Source: Lotus japonicus (lineage: Eukaryota; Streptophyta; Magnoliopsida; Fabales; Fabaceae). From it: 64,000 nt of DNA. A program made the translations under genes and the position numbers. Position 1 is the stretch's first letter. Every line of letters starts with the position of its first letter. Positions 11,801 to 22,195 of the stretch are shown in pieces. Where the stretch lies: the NCBI RefSeq assembly GCF_012489685.1, contig NC_080041.1, positions 19,221,802-19,285,801 of the forward strand, given 5' to 3'. Under the pieces are notes generated by a model that made no database searches, was not told the DNA's origin, and saw nothing but the letters and a program-made list of their open reading frames with translations.

Positions 11801-11805
11801 GCTCC

Positions 11806-13042
11806 TGAAGGTATGAAAAACGATAGAAAAGGGGGTTGGAATAGCGTTTTACAACTAAAAACTCAACCCACTTGAGATTTAAATAAATCTCTTCGAACAC
11901 CAAAGATAAGAGTGCAGAGATAAGAGATAAGGAAAACACACAAATGATTTTATCCTGGTTCACTTGATAAATCCCTCAAGCTAATCCAGTCCACCCATTA
12001 AGGTGATTTCTTCCTTCTTAAAATGAAGGCAATCCACTAATCAGAGTTTTGTTACAACTGCACTTGCTACCTGCAAAGTGACTAACAATACACTGACTTA
12101 GCTAACACTAAGATTCACTCTCTTAGTCTTCTCTAGGATCCGATCAACCTTGATCTCCTAAAGGTAAAACAAACAACTGTTTGAAAGTATTGGGTTTACA
12201 AATAAGTGCTTCTACAAAAGCTGATAGTAAACACACTTAGTTCTATTTGAAGAAAGATTGCTAAGAAGATTTGAAATATTTCTTGCGCGTGAGTAAGTTT
12301 CTTAGGCGACATCTTTCAATCTTCAGCCTCTTTATATACTCCAAGAATTAGAGTTTTAATGTTGCATGGAGATGCTACCGTTGGAGGTCAGATCTGGAAT
12401 TTCAAAGTTCTGCTATGGCTGAATCAGTTAGGTAAGGTCGTCAGGAATGGTACAATTGCTTTTGTACTTTGGATAGCGACATGACCTTCAACCTTGTTGA
12501 CTTCTGATCAGAGGATGCTTCATCTTGGAACTTGTGAAGCTTGATGATCAGAGTCAGAGGGAAGCTTGGATCCTCTGACCTTTGTACCCCCTGCTTTTGG
12601 ACTCAAAGGAGAAGTACTTGGTCTTCAGAGCCAGCTTACTCTTGGACTTCAGAGTCTTCACTACTCAACTTCTGATGCTTCAGAGCTTCTGATCCTTCAG
12701 AGCGTCTGATCCTTCAGAGCGTCTGATCCTTCAGAGCGTCTGATTCTTCAGAACGTCTGATCCTACAGAGCTTCTAGTGAGCTGAATCCATATTAGAGTT
12801 TTGTAATCTTAAGATCTTCTGAAGCTTGATCTACTGTTCAGATTGAACATAGTACGTGCGAAAGCGTTGCAGAGGTTACTCTTTGAGCATTGTGCTTCTA
12901 ATTTTTGTGAGATAGGTCCAGAGTCTTGGCCTGTCATTTGAACACTCAGAAAACAACGTTAGAGTACCATAATTGTTCATACTTAATAGTTAACTTGTAA
13001 TCATCAAAACATATAGTTGTACTACTAGATCAAAACTTGATC
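11806..13042 (-). repeat. 3' LTR of copia-C (1237 bp)
   Basis: Colinear with the 5' LTR of the same element, with a TATA-type sequence near 12331-12340. It differs by one extra 17-bp unit in the tandem array at 12674-12775 (6 units against 5) and lacks the first bases (TGTAA) of the LTR, being joined directly to an A-rich run at 13043. These two differences account exactly for the 12-bp length difference. Confidence 0.92.
12674..12775 (-). repeat. 17-bp tandem array in the copia-C 3' LTR
   Basis: Six units of the type GATCCTTCAGAGCGTCT. The equivalent array in the 5' LTR (23064-23148) has five. The units carry partial TCAGA/TCTGA dyads and lie upstream of the TATA box in element orientation, where Sirevirus LTRs are known to carry repeated cis motifs. 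Confidence 0.85.
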
Positions 13043-14047
13043 CTTTTTTGATGATGACAAAACCAAGTATTTTGATGAATAATTCTTAAACAATAAACTG
13101 AATTCACTCAGAGTTTAGAGAATAGAGAAAAACTTATCCTGAGGTGAATGGTTTATGTTGCTCATTCTGAATCAAAGTCACAACTTGATTCTGAGCTTAG
13201 CTCCCCCTGAATCTTAGACTTAATGAAAATATTAGTAATATCTAGATTCTAAGCTAAATCATAAGAGTTCAGAATGATAATTTATGACATAGACAAGGTG
13301 AGATAATCAGAGCGCATATGTATCAAGAGCAGAGTAAAGGTGTCAGAGTCAACTAGTATCACTTCAGAGGAAGTGAAAATGTATTCCTTGTATTTGCCCA
13401 GTGACACATCTATGGTCATAAAGGTGGAACTCTTAAATTCTCCAAAAGAAAAAGAAATCACACTAACACAGCTTACACATAAAAAACTGGGTTATACTCC
13501 CCCTTTTTGTCATAAGCAAAAAGCATGGGGTGTGAAAAACTTAGCTTGAAGTACAAGGTACTCCCCCTTAGAGAAGGTCTAAGTTTAAAAAGACGGAGAA
13601 AAAAAATATAAGGGAAAGCGTATTTAATTATTGCAAATGCAGAAGATTAAATGAAGAGGTTGAACGTTTACCACCGGTTGCCCAGTGACACATCTATGGT
13701 CATAAAGGTGGAACTCTTAAATTCTCCAAAAGAAAAAGAAATCACACTAACACAGCTTACACATAAAAAACTGGGTTATACTCCCCCTTTTTGTCATAAG
13801 CAAAAAGCATGGGGTGTGAAAAACTTAGCTTGAAGTACAAGGTACTCCCCCTTAGAGAAGGTCTAAGTTTAAAAAGACGGAGAAAAAAAATATAAGGGAA
13901 AGCGTATTTAATTATTGCAAATGCAGAAGATTAAATGAAGAGGTTGAACGTTTACCACCGGCCAAGGAGTTAAGGTAAACTTCTGTTACCAATAAATAAT
14001 CCTCGAGAAACTGCTTCAGCATTAACTTCTGTAGACTGAACTGAGCT
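13043..14047 (-). other. Copia-C non-coding 3' region with a 284-bp tandem duplication
   Basis: Long non-coding stretch between the antisense unit and the 3' LTR. It carries two adjacent copies of a 284-bp segment, 13394-13677 and 13678-13961, which look identical by eye. Each copy contains pyrimidine runs on the plus strand (CTCCCCCTT, ACTCCCCCTTTTT) that read as polypurine tracts on the element's sense strand, so the region holds several PPT-like motifs. Confidence 0.8.
13394..13961. repeat. Tandem direct duplication, 2 x 284 bp
   Basis: The unit starts TTGCCCAGTGACACATC at 13394 and again at 13678 and ends ACGTTTACCACCGG. Short spurious ORFs on the plus strand are repeated identically in both copies. 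No differences between the copies were seen on reading, which points to recent duplication. Confidence 0.92.
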
Positions 14048-14055
14048 TATAAATA
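14048..14055 (+). promoter_or_regulatory. TATA box of the antisense unit in copia-C
   Basis: TATAAATA, 58 bases before the ATG of the 129-aa plus-strand ORF. It is followed by a pyrimidine-rich leader (CATCTCATTCTCTCTT) typical of plant transcription start regions. It runs opposite to the retroelement. Confidence 0.6.
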
Positions 14056-14105
14056 GCGGTTAAACCATATCAGTCTTCACATCTCATTCTCTCTTGAGCT
14101 TATAA

Positions 14106-14495
14106 ATGTCATCCTTCAGTGCAAGCATCGAGCAGTTGAGAGAGAAGGCCTTTAATGAAGATCTCTTCATCAACGTACGCCATCCAGAGGAACCGAGCGT
14201 TTATACCCTTACAAACCAGCTATTAGGCATGAGCCTAAGTCCAGAAATGGACAACATCCTTAGGAGCTTCCTCATATTTGTGGAGGAACTACAAGTTTGC
14301 TTTCAGAAGGAGCTGGAGCAGTATGAGAAAATCAGAGCAATAGAGGCGGCTCTGGAGACGGTGGCGGCGGGTCCTCAGAGGCAGGAGCTGCGCCAGAGCT
14401 TAGTCCTCTTAGAGTATAGGCAGCATCGTCTGGAGCTTGGGAAAGCAACGATGCGTAGGCAGTGTAGAGAAATGAGGAAAAATCCTCCCTTTTAA
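14106..14495 (+). CDS. Antisense ORF inside Sirevirus copia-C, 129-aa helical protein of unknown function
   Basis: It lies on the strand opposite gag, pol and env-like, between the env-like stop and the 3' LTR. The protein starts MSSFSASIEQLREKAF, then has RHPEEPSVYTLTNQLLG and MDNILRSFLIFVEELQ, and ends in a long charged helix (QKELEQYEKIRAIEAALE, QRQELRQSLVLLEYRQH) with coiled-coil character and a basic tail. It has a TATA box 58 bases upstream and AATAAA 31 bases after the stop, so it looks like a complete small transcription unit rather than a chance frame. No known domain is recognised. Antisense ORFs are known in the Tat lineage of Ty3/gypsy elements; I do not know of a standard one in Sireviruses. 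Its integrity, while gag, pol and env-like all carry nonsense codons, is notable. Confidence 0.65.
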   Translation: MSSFSASIEQLREKAFNEDLFINVRHPEEPSVYTLTNQLLGMSLSPEMDNILRSFLIFVEELQVCFQKELEQYEKIRAIEAALETVAAGPQRQELRQSLVLLEYRQHRLELGKATMRRQCREMRKNPPF

Positions 14496-14525
14496 TGTAG
14501 CAATGCTTGTATGCAATTTCTTATT

Positions 14526-14531
14526 AATAAA
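14526..14531 (+). terminator. Poly(A) signal of the antisense unit
   Basis: AATAAA 31 bases downstream of the TAA of the 129-aa ORF, in an AT-rich context, on the same strand as the ORF and its TATA box. Confidence 0.5.
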
Positions 14532-14732
14532 AAAGATTTTGGTTGGTGGTTAATGAGTATGCATGAAATAAATTTTATGATAAACAAGTATTATGCAACA
14601 CATAATGAATATGATAATAGAATAACACGAGAATAGATAAAGAAATAAGGTTCAAAACAAATAGATGTGAAAAAGAAAAACATATTACAGGAAAAAACAA
14701 GGATAAAACAGGAGAGAAGAGAGTTCCTAAAA

Positions 14733-17408
14733 CTAGGGTTTAGGTGTCCTCCGTAGCAGTTCTGTGCACATTTCTTTCAAACTCTGAAGGAGAACTTCAT
14801 GAGAGTTGAGTCTTTGTTCAATGATATCAATCCTTGAATCTGACTGAGGTTGAGCAGACGTTGTAGCTTCATCAGAGTGAGGAACTTGAGCAGATGTGGA
14901 AGCAACATCAGTAATTGGAACAATTCTAAGTGCTTCATTTCTGAGTGCCTCAACTTCAGCTTGTAATAATGCTGCTTGTTCTAGAGCTTGTAACCTTGCA
15001 GCTTCACGTTGTTCGGCCTCAATCCGTGCATTTTCTTCTTCTTGTTCTTTCTTCCTTCTGGTTTCTTCAATAACAGAATAGAGCTGTTCTCTCATCAGTT
15101 GTTCATTCAGAGCTTCTCTTCGTCTGAGGCTTTGAGTGGCAGCTTCAACACACTTATCCTTTTCAACATTTAGGAAACCAACCATCACCGGAACTTGGTC
15201 AACCATCCAAGAACACAAACGATCCCAATCCTCAACAACCATGTCTGGATGCTCACTTAGGTCAGTGCGACCATGCACATTGCGAACCTTTAAAGATGCC
15301 TCATGATTAAATGAGTTGATGCAATCAAGGAGGGTGGTTGGTCTAGAGTAGGTGTAGGGAACAAGGGAGAGGTTTGGTTCAGGTGATGAAGAGTGGTTGC
15401 TACTTGCTACCTCAGAGGGAGAGCCAACCTGCAGAGTCTGATGTGCAGATATGTTGGTCTCAGGGTTTTGATGAGAGGTTTCAGTCTCATGATTTGGTGA
15501 TTTGTCTGAGGAATGGTTTGAGACTGATTCAGCATTTTCTGGAAGAGAGGTTTGAGGAGGAGGAGGTGGAGGAGGCATTGAGGCCAGAGGTACCGCTTGG
15601 ATTGGGAAATCCGGAGCAACCAGAGGTTCTGGCCTTGGTCTAGGGTAGCGGTTTGGACTAGGAACAATTTTGAAATGTGCAGGAATTTCAGAAATCATTG
15701 TTCTTGCAATCTGAAAGAATTTGCGATTGACTTCAGATTCATTTGAGGGAGAAGAGAAAGGAACATTGGTTGGAAAAGAAACAGAGGGACCAGGAGAGAG
15801 AATTTCACGTTCAGAGTGAGTGTGTGTATGTGGTTCAGAGGTGGTTTTATCAGAGGCTTGTGTTTCAATGACTTGTGGTTTAGAGGTTTCTGGATTGTAT
15901 GGAAGGATAATAGGTGAGGTGGAAGCAGAGGGTTTGTTTGCTTGGAGCATTTTCCAGAGGGGTTCTTCCTCAATGGAAGGTTGGAAGAATGAGGCCCTAG
16001 GGGGTGAAGGAGGAGAGGTTGGTTGATTGATTGGTGTGGGTTTAGGATTGGTTTGATCATGAATTGCATCAAGCAAATTAAAATCATCATCTTAAAGAAC
16101 AAAAAACTTACTTGAAGCTCTAGCTGCAGATCTTGTGACTCTGGTAGAGGGTGCAGGTCTAGCAGGCTCCTGAGTTGGTTGCAGATGAGTGACTTGAGTC
16201 ACAATCCTGACCTTCTTGGCCTTCTTCTGAGGCGGTGGTTCATCATCATCATGATCATCACCATCAGAGGGATCATTCTCCTCACAGGCTTCAACTTGCT
16301 TTATCTTGCTCTTCCTCTTCCTAGGAGATTCAAAATCAGGAGGATCTGGGAGAGTCCTGAAGAATTCATCCACATCAATTTCAAAGCCTTGTCGTCTCCA
16401 ATCATCAAGGTAGATTCTGATTACCTCTGGGTCATCAGCCTTGGACCAGAGGGGGTAGTCCTTCAAATGAGTTCTTCTTCTTGGTCTTGCATCAGCAGCT
16501 TTGACCTCAGCCTTTGTCTCTATCAGGCCCATTCTCTTCATGGAAGTAGGAGTGAAGACATCCCCAGTAATTGTTGTCAAGTCTTCAGTGCATCCTAATT
16601 GTCGCAGATCCTTTATCAGTTTGCTCTCAATGAAGAAGTCAGAAAGCAATCTGCCAAATGGTATGTATTTGATTGCAGACTTGGGTGAAACAGTGGTTCT
16701 TGACTTCTTGATGCACTCCTTCAGATAGGAGAAGAGAAAGTAGGGCATACAGACTTTGCGGTGCTCCTTGATGAAGAAGAGTAACACCTTCTGGGTAAAG
16801 TTGATGTAATCTGGAGAGCTTCCCTTTGGCCTTTGATTTATGCAGTTTAGCAGAATCTTGTGCCAGATTCTCAATTGAGGATGAAGATCCTTGGTCTTGC
16901 AGTCATTTTTCCCTGGCTTCCATGTAGAGTAGAGAGCCATGTTGACTGCCTCTTTGGTCTTTAGTTTCACTTTTGATTCCTGCAATTGGAATCTGTAGCC
17001 TTTGCTTGTTTCTGCACCCAGAAGTTTTGCAAATGACTTCTCAGTAATAATGATCCTCTTCCCCAGAACAAATGACACCACTTGATGCTCATTGCAATCA
17101 GCGTGCTTCCAGAATTCCTTCACGAGTTTGTCATAAACGGGACCGTGGAGTCTTTGGAAGTACCCTTCCCAGCCTTGAGCTTGAGCTTCAGAACGAAGAT
17201 CAACTCCATTGTCAGCAATATTGTCGAGGTCGAATCTCCATTCAACAAGAACTTGGAGATCTTCTGGAGGGAAGATGCAGGTAACTGCACATCTTCTTTG
17301 AGAAAGGGGAATAACATCCTCTGCATCTTGGACTTGTGCTTGAGCATTCTCAGTCGATCTGGGACGCAGAGCAGGACCCACTTGCCCTGTTGGAAGACCC
17401 ACAACCAT
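14733..17408 (-). pseudogene. Env-like / putative plant transposon protein of copia-C (892 codons, one in-frame stop)
   Basis: One reading frame starts at the ATG at 17408 (MVVGLPTGQ) and is interrupted only by TAA at 16092-16094; the second half lacks its own ATG and continues in the same frame. The N-terminal ~300 residues are a globular domain shared with copia-A. Next come a basic nuclear-localisation-like cluster (PRKRKSKIK), an Asp-rich stretch and a second basic cluster (KKAKKVR). After the stop follow a Pro/Ser-rich region and a C-terminal coiled coil (RRKKEQEEENARIEAEQ) ending in TELLRRTPKP. There is no signal peptide or clear membrane span, so the 'env' label rests on position only. 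The basic clusters would fit a nuclear protein. Confidence 0.8.
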
Positions 17409-17893
17409 TATGGGAAAAACTCTTCCATCGGCGGAATCAGATCGTTAACCGGAGTCAGCTCTTTTAGAATTTGTCATTGTTGAAGGTAGAAGGTTTGGGT
17501 AGAATAGAGATGAGAGAATCGAGGAAAACGAGGGTTTTGCAAACAGGAGAGAGAAGCAAAAGACGTGAATGATGGAGAACGTGTGTGCGTAGTGGTTTTA
17601 GAAAGTAACCGTTGTTGATTGTAAAAGCAAAAGTAAGATCAACGGTTGAAAATTAAGGACATCATTATGAACAGTTATTACACACATCACACGGTGGAGA
17701 TAAAGCACATCAACACTCATTACAACAGATTGTCAGCATGGGCACAAGGAACGATGTATCAAAGTAACTGACACACGCTTACTGTCTTATCTCAGAGTAA
17801 GCACCAATGAGTACTTAACTTCTGACTGAGTTACCTTCTGAACTAGACATCTTCTGATGAGGAAGTATCATAGTCAGAGGTTCTGATCCATCT
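17409..17893 (-). other. Copia-C spacer between pol and env-like ORF
   Basis: About 485 bases with no supported gene. It matches the equivalent spacer of copia-A (388-884) and the sequence after pol in copia-D, including the stretch near the inverted ACCGTTGTTGAT and ATCAACGGTT motifs (about 17607-17648), which can form a hairpin. Confidence 0.6.
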
Positions 17894-20800
17894 TCATACT
17901 GGACAAAAGTTCATATTCAGATTTTTCAGTATAAATTTAAATCTATCTTCTGCTAAGGGCTTTGTGAAGATATCTGCCCATTGATGGTTAGAATCAATAA
18001 ACTTCAGAAGAAGTACGCCCTTCTGAACATATTCTCTAATAAAATGATACTTTACCTCAATGTGTTTAGCCCTTGAGTGTAAGATTGGATTCTTACTGAG
18101 TGAAATTGCAGCAGTGTTATCACAATAGATTGGAATGTTGCTCTCAAGGATTTGATAATCCTCTACTTGATGTTTCATCTAGAGCATCTGAGTGCTACAA
18201 ATAGCTGCTGAGATATATTCTGCCTCTGCAGTGGATAGTCCAATAGTAGACTGCATCTTGCTTGCCCATGAGACTAGATTACTTCCCAGAAATTGACAAT
18301 TTCCAAAAGTACTCTTTCTTTCAGTTCTATCTCCAGCATAATCAACATCACAATAACCTGAAAGCTTATACTCTGATGTTTTCTTATACATCAAGCTGAG
18401 GTTAGTGGTACCTTTATGATATCTGAGAATTCTCTTAACAGCAGTTAAGTGAGTTTCTCTAGGATCTGATTGGAAACGAGCACATAAATGTACACTAAAC
18501 AGAATATCTGGCCTAGATGCAGTTAAGTATAGAAGTGAACCTATCATTCCACGATATAGCTTCTGACATACTTTCCCACTGACATCTTCTTTCTCCATAA
18601 TGCAAGTAGGATGCATAGGAGTCTTAGCAATTATTGATTCTGTCATATTGAACTTCTTCAGAAGTTCCTTTGTATACTTGCTCTGATGGATGTAAGTAGC
18701 TTCTGGTTTTTGATCAATTTGTATTCCCAGAAAGTACTTGAGTTCTCCCATAATACTCATTTCAAATTCAGCCTGCATCATCTCAGAAAGTTCTTTGCAA
18801 AGAGATGGATTAGCTGATCCAAATATAATATCATCAACATAAATTTGCACAATTAAGATATCATCTTTGTAAGTTTTGCAAAAGAGAGTTGTATCTACTT
18901 TACCCCTTACAAACTCATTTTCCAGAAGGAATGAGCTGAGTCTTTCATACCATGCTCTTGGAGCTTGCTTCAGACCACAGAGTGATTTCTTCAATTTGAA
19001 AACATGGTCAGGGTTCTTCTCATCTTCAAAACCAGGAGGTTGGGGCACATATACTTCCTCTGAGATGTATCCATTCAGGAAGGCACTCTTAACATCCATC
19101 TGATGAAGGATTATGTTGTGATTCACTGAGAAAGAGATCAGCAGTCTAATTGTTTCTAATCTTGCTACTGGAGCAAACGTTTCAGTATAATCTATTCCTT
19201 CTTGCTGACTGTAGCCTTGAGCAACTAGTCTTGCTTTGTTTCTGACTACATCTCCTTTTTCATTCAGCTTGTTTCTGAATACCCATTTGGTTCCAAGGAT
19301 GTGAGCACCTTGAGGTTTCTTGACAAGGTTCCAAACATCATTCTTGGAGAATTGATTCAGTTCTTCTTCCATTGCTAAAATCTAGTCTTTGTCTTGAAGA
19401 GCTTCATCCATTGATTTTGGTTCAATTAAGGAAACCAATCCCTTCAGACTAAGTAGAGTCTCTTCAGAGGGTCTGACTTGTTCATCTTTGTTTCCCAGAA
19501 TCAACTCCTTATGGTGAGAGGCAACAATTCTGCTCTTCTTCTGAGGCTGTGGATCAGAGGGACCAACTTCCTCTGGAGTGTCTTCCTCTGGTTCAGCTTT
19601 CTCTGGAGCTTTGCCTTTGTCAGAAACATTGATACTCATATCTGCAAACTTTTCAACAAGCTTTGACTGATCAGAGTCAAGCTTATCATCAAATCTAACA
19701 TGAATAGATACTTCAATAGTTTTAGCATCAGTATTATAAATTATAAAACCTTTAGATCGTTCAGAGTAACTAAGTAATAGACATTTAAAAGATTTAGAAT
19801 CAAACTTATGTAATCTGTCCTTAGTATTCAGAGCATAGAAAACACAACCAAAATGATGAAAATAAGAAATGTTGGGTTTTACTTTCTTCCACAGTTCATA
19901 AGGAGGCTTATTCAGAATAGGTCTCACAGAGATTCTGTTCTGAATGTAACATGCTGTGTTTACTGCCTCTGCCCAAAAGTGCTTTGCCATGTCAGTTTCT
20001 TGAAGCATGGTTCTAGCCATCTCCTGAAGAGTTCTATTCTTCCTCTCAACAACCCCATTTTGTTGAGGAGTTCTAGGACAAGAGAAATCATGTGCAATTC
20101 CATAGGAATCAAACAGACTCTCAAACTTGTCATTCTCAAACTCTCCACCATGATCACTTCTGACACGCATAATCCTGCAAGCCTTCTTGTTTTGCACTTG
20201 GGTAATAAAGGTAGAGAACACGGAATGAGACTCATCCTTGCGGGATAGAAATTTTACCCATGTCCAGCGGCTATAGTCGTCAACAATGACCATCCCATAT
20301 CTCTTGCCACCTATAGACTCAGTTTTCACTGGTCCAAAAAGGTCGATGTGTAGAAGTTCCAACGACCTTGAGGTGGAAACAACATTCTTAGCCTTGAAAG
20401 GGACTTTTGTAAATTTGCCTTTCTGACATGCTTCACAAAGAGCATCTGAAGAGAACTTCAGAGTGGGTAAGCCCCTGCCAAGGTCAAGCTTACACAGCTG
20501 AGAAATCTTTCTCATACTGACATGCCCTAACCGTCTATGCCATACCCATTGCTCCTCATTAACAGAAAGAAGGCACTTTACTTTCTGAGTTTCCAACTCA
20601 GATAATCTGATCTTATAAGTGGTGTTCCTCTTCTTGCTGTTAAACAGAACAGAGCCATCTATCTGACTTATAGCCCTACAGGACTTTTGATTGAAGATAA
20701 TATCATAACCCTTGTCAGCTAATTGGCTTATAGACAATAAGTTGTGATTTAATCAATCTACTAGCAGAACATTATCAATGCATGGACTATTATCAATACC

Positions 20801-20968
20801 AATAGTTCCAGAACCAACAATTTTACCCTTCTCATTTCCTCCAAAGCCAACTTCGCCTCCAGGCTTAATTTTTAGCTCTTGGAACATACACCTTTCTCCC
20901 GTCATGTGACACGAGCATCCACTGTCCAGATACCATGATTGGTGTTTCAATGGAGCGATCAAGGATAT
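17894..20968 (-). pseudogene. pol: Pol of copia-C with three nonsense codons
   Basis: It carries the same domain series as copia-A: protease DSGCS, integrase HHCC and DDE, RT with YVDD and RNase H. It is interrupted by TGA at 20753, TAG at 19382 and TAG at 18179. The two TAG codons replace Trp (TGG) seen in copia-A/D and are G-to-A changes on the sense strand, consistent with deamination of methylated cytosine on the other strand. The 5' end is joined in frame to gag by a deletion at 20968/20969. Confidence 0.9.
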
Positions 20969-22120
20969 CTCATTTTCATCGTCAGAGTCTGGATCTTCCT
21001 CTGATGCTGGTTCAGAATTAGTTGCTTCTATTGACTCTGCTTCTTTGTTCTTGACAATAGCTATGAGTCCTTCAACAGCTTCTCCATCAGAGTCAACATC
21101 CTCTGACTCTGATTCATCAAAAGTCACCATGAGGCCTTTCTTAGCTTTGAAATGCTTCTTTGGCTTCTTTTCCTTTTTCAGCTTAGGACAATCACTCTTG
21201 TAGAGCCCTGATTCTTTGCATTCAAAGCATGTGACTTCCTTTGATGAAGACTTCTTCTGACCAGAGGAAGATTCATTCTTTCCTTTATGCTTTCCAAAGC
21301 CTTTGTTCTTGCTCTGCCTGTGCTTCCAGATGCGGTTAAGCCTTCTGGAGATGAGAGTCAGCTCATCCTCATCAGAATCTTAAGAGGCTTCTTCAGATTC
21401 TTCTTCTTCTGCTTGGAGAGCTTTAGCCTTTTCAGATTTGGATTTCAAGGCTATAGACTTCTTCTTCTGATCCTGATGTTCAGAACGCTTCAGTTCATGA
21501 CACTTCAGTATGCTTATGAGTTCTTCTAGACTCATCTGATCAACATCTCTTGTGAGCTCCATGGAAGTTATCAGAGGCATCCAGCTTTCAGGAAGGCCTT
21601 TCAGAATTCTCATGACATGATCAGCTGTTGTGTAGCTCTTGTTGAGAGGTCTGATCCCAACAATGAGTAGTTGAAATCTGGAGAACATGTCCTCAATGGA
21701 CTCACTGGATTTCATTTGGAAGGATTCATACTTTCTGATTAAGGCCAACGCCTTTGATTCCTTCACCTTCTTGTTTCCTTCATGGGTCATCTTTAATGAA
21801 TCAAAGATAGCCTTAGCATACTCACGATCTGTGATGTTTTGATATTCTTCGTAAGAGATAGCACTTAGAAGAATAGTTCTAGCTTTATGATGCAGTGAGT
21901 AAAGCTTCTTTTGTTCTGCAGACATCTCTGATCTTGAGATCTTCTTGCCATCAACATCAATTGGACGCTCGTAGCCATCCACTATAATATCCCAGAGATC
22001 TGCATCAAAGCCCAGAAAGAAGCTTTCAATCATGTCTTTCCAGTATTCAAATCTTTGCCCATCAAACATAGGAAGCTTTGCACTGTAGACATCTTTTTGT
22101 GTTTCAATGGTGGCATCCAT
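20969..22120 (-). pseudogene. gag: Gag of copia-C, nonsense codon and C-terminal deletion
   Basis: It starts at the ATG at 22120 (MDATIETQKDVYSAK). A TAA at 21380-21382 replaces GAA of the relatives. The frame then continues through the CCHC region, where the knuckle reads CFECKESGLYKSDC with the usual His replaced by Leu, and the acidic segment, to DENE. There a ~643-bp deletion relative to copia-D joins gag directly to the protease in one frame. Confidence 0.85.
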
Positions 22121-22181
22121 TTTAGTTTTTCACACCGGCCCGGATCACTGAACACTGTTAGGTGTGGTAATCAGAACTTGC

Positions 22182-22193
22182 GCTCTGATACCA
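22182..22193 (-). other. Primer binding site of copia-C
   Basis: Minus strand TGGTATCAGAGC, two bases from the 5' LTR end at 22196; primed by initiator tRNA-Met. Confidence 0.92.
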
Positions 22194-22195
22194 AT

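Larger units (their letters stand above)
10095..11805 (-). mobile_element. LINE (non-LTR retrotransposon), 3' segment between copia-B and copia-C
   Basis: It contains the C-terminal part of ORF1 and the endonuclease plus linker part of ORF2. It is cut by copia-B on one side and interrupted by copia-C on the other. The RT and 3' end are not seen and would lie beyond copia-B. Together with 23421-24420 it makes up one LINE split by copia-C. Confidence 0.85.

Noticed and set aside
13340..13833. Two plus-strand ORFs sharing an identical 50-residue tail
   Set aside because: The shared tail results from the 284-bp non-coding duplication. There is no start context or conserved domain, and the starts differ.
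13674..13961. CRISPR-like or satellite array in copia-C
   Set aside because: Only two long adjacent copies without spacers, in a eukaryotic retroelement.
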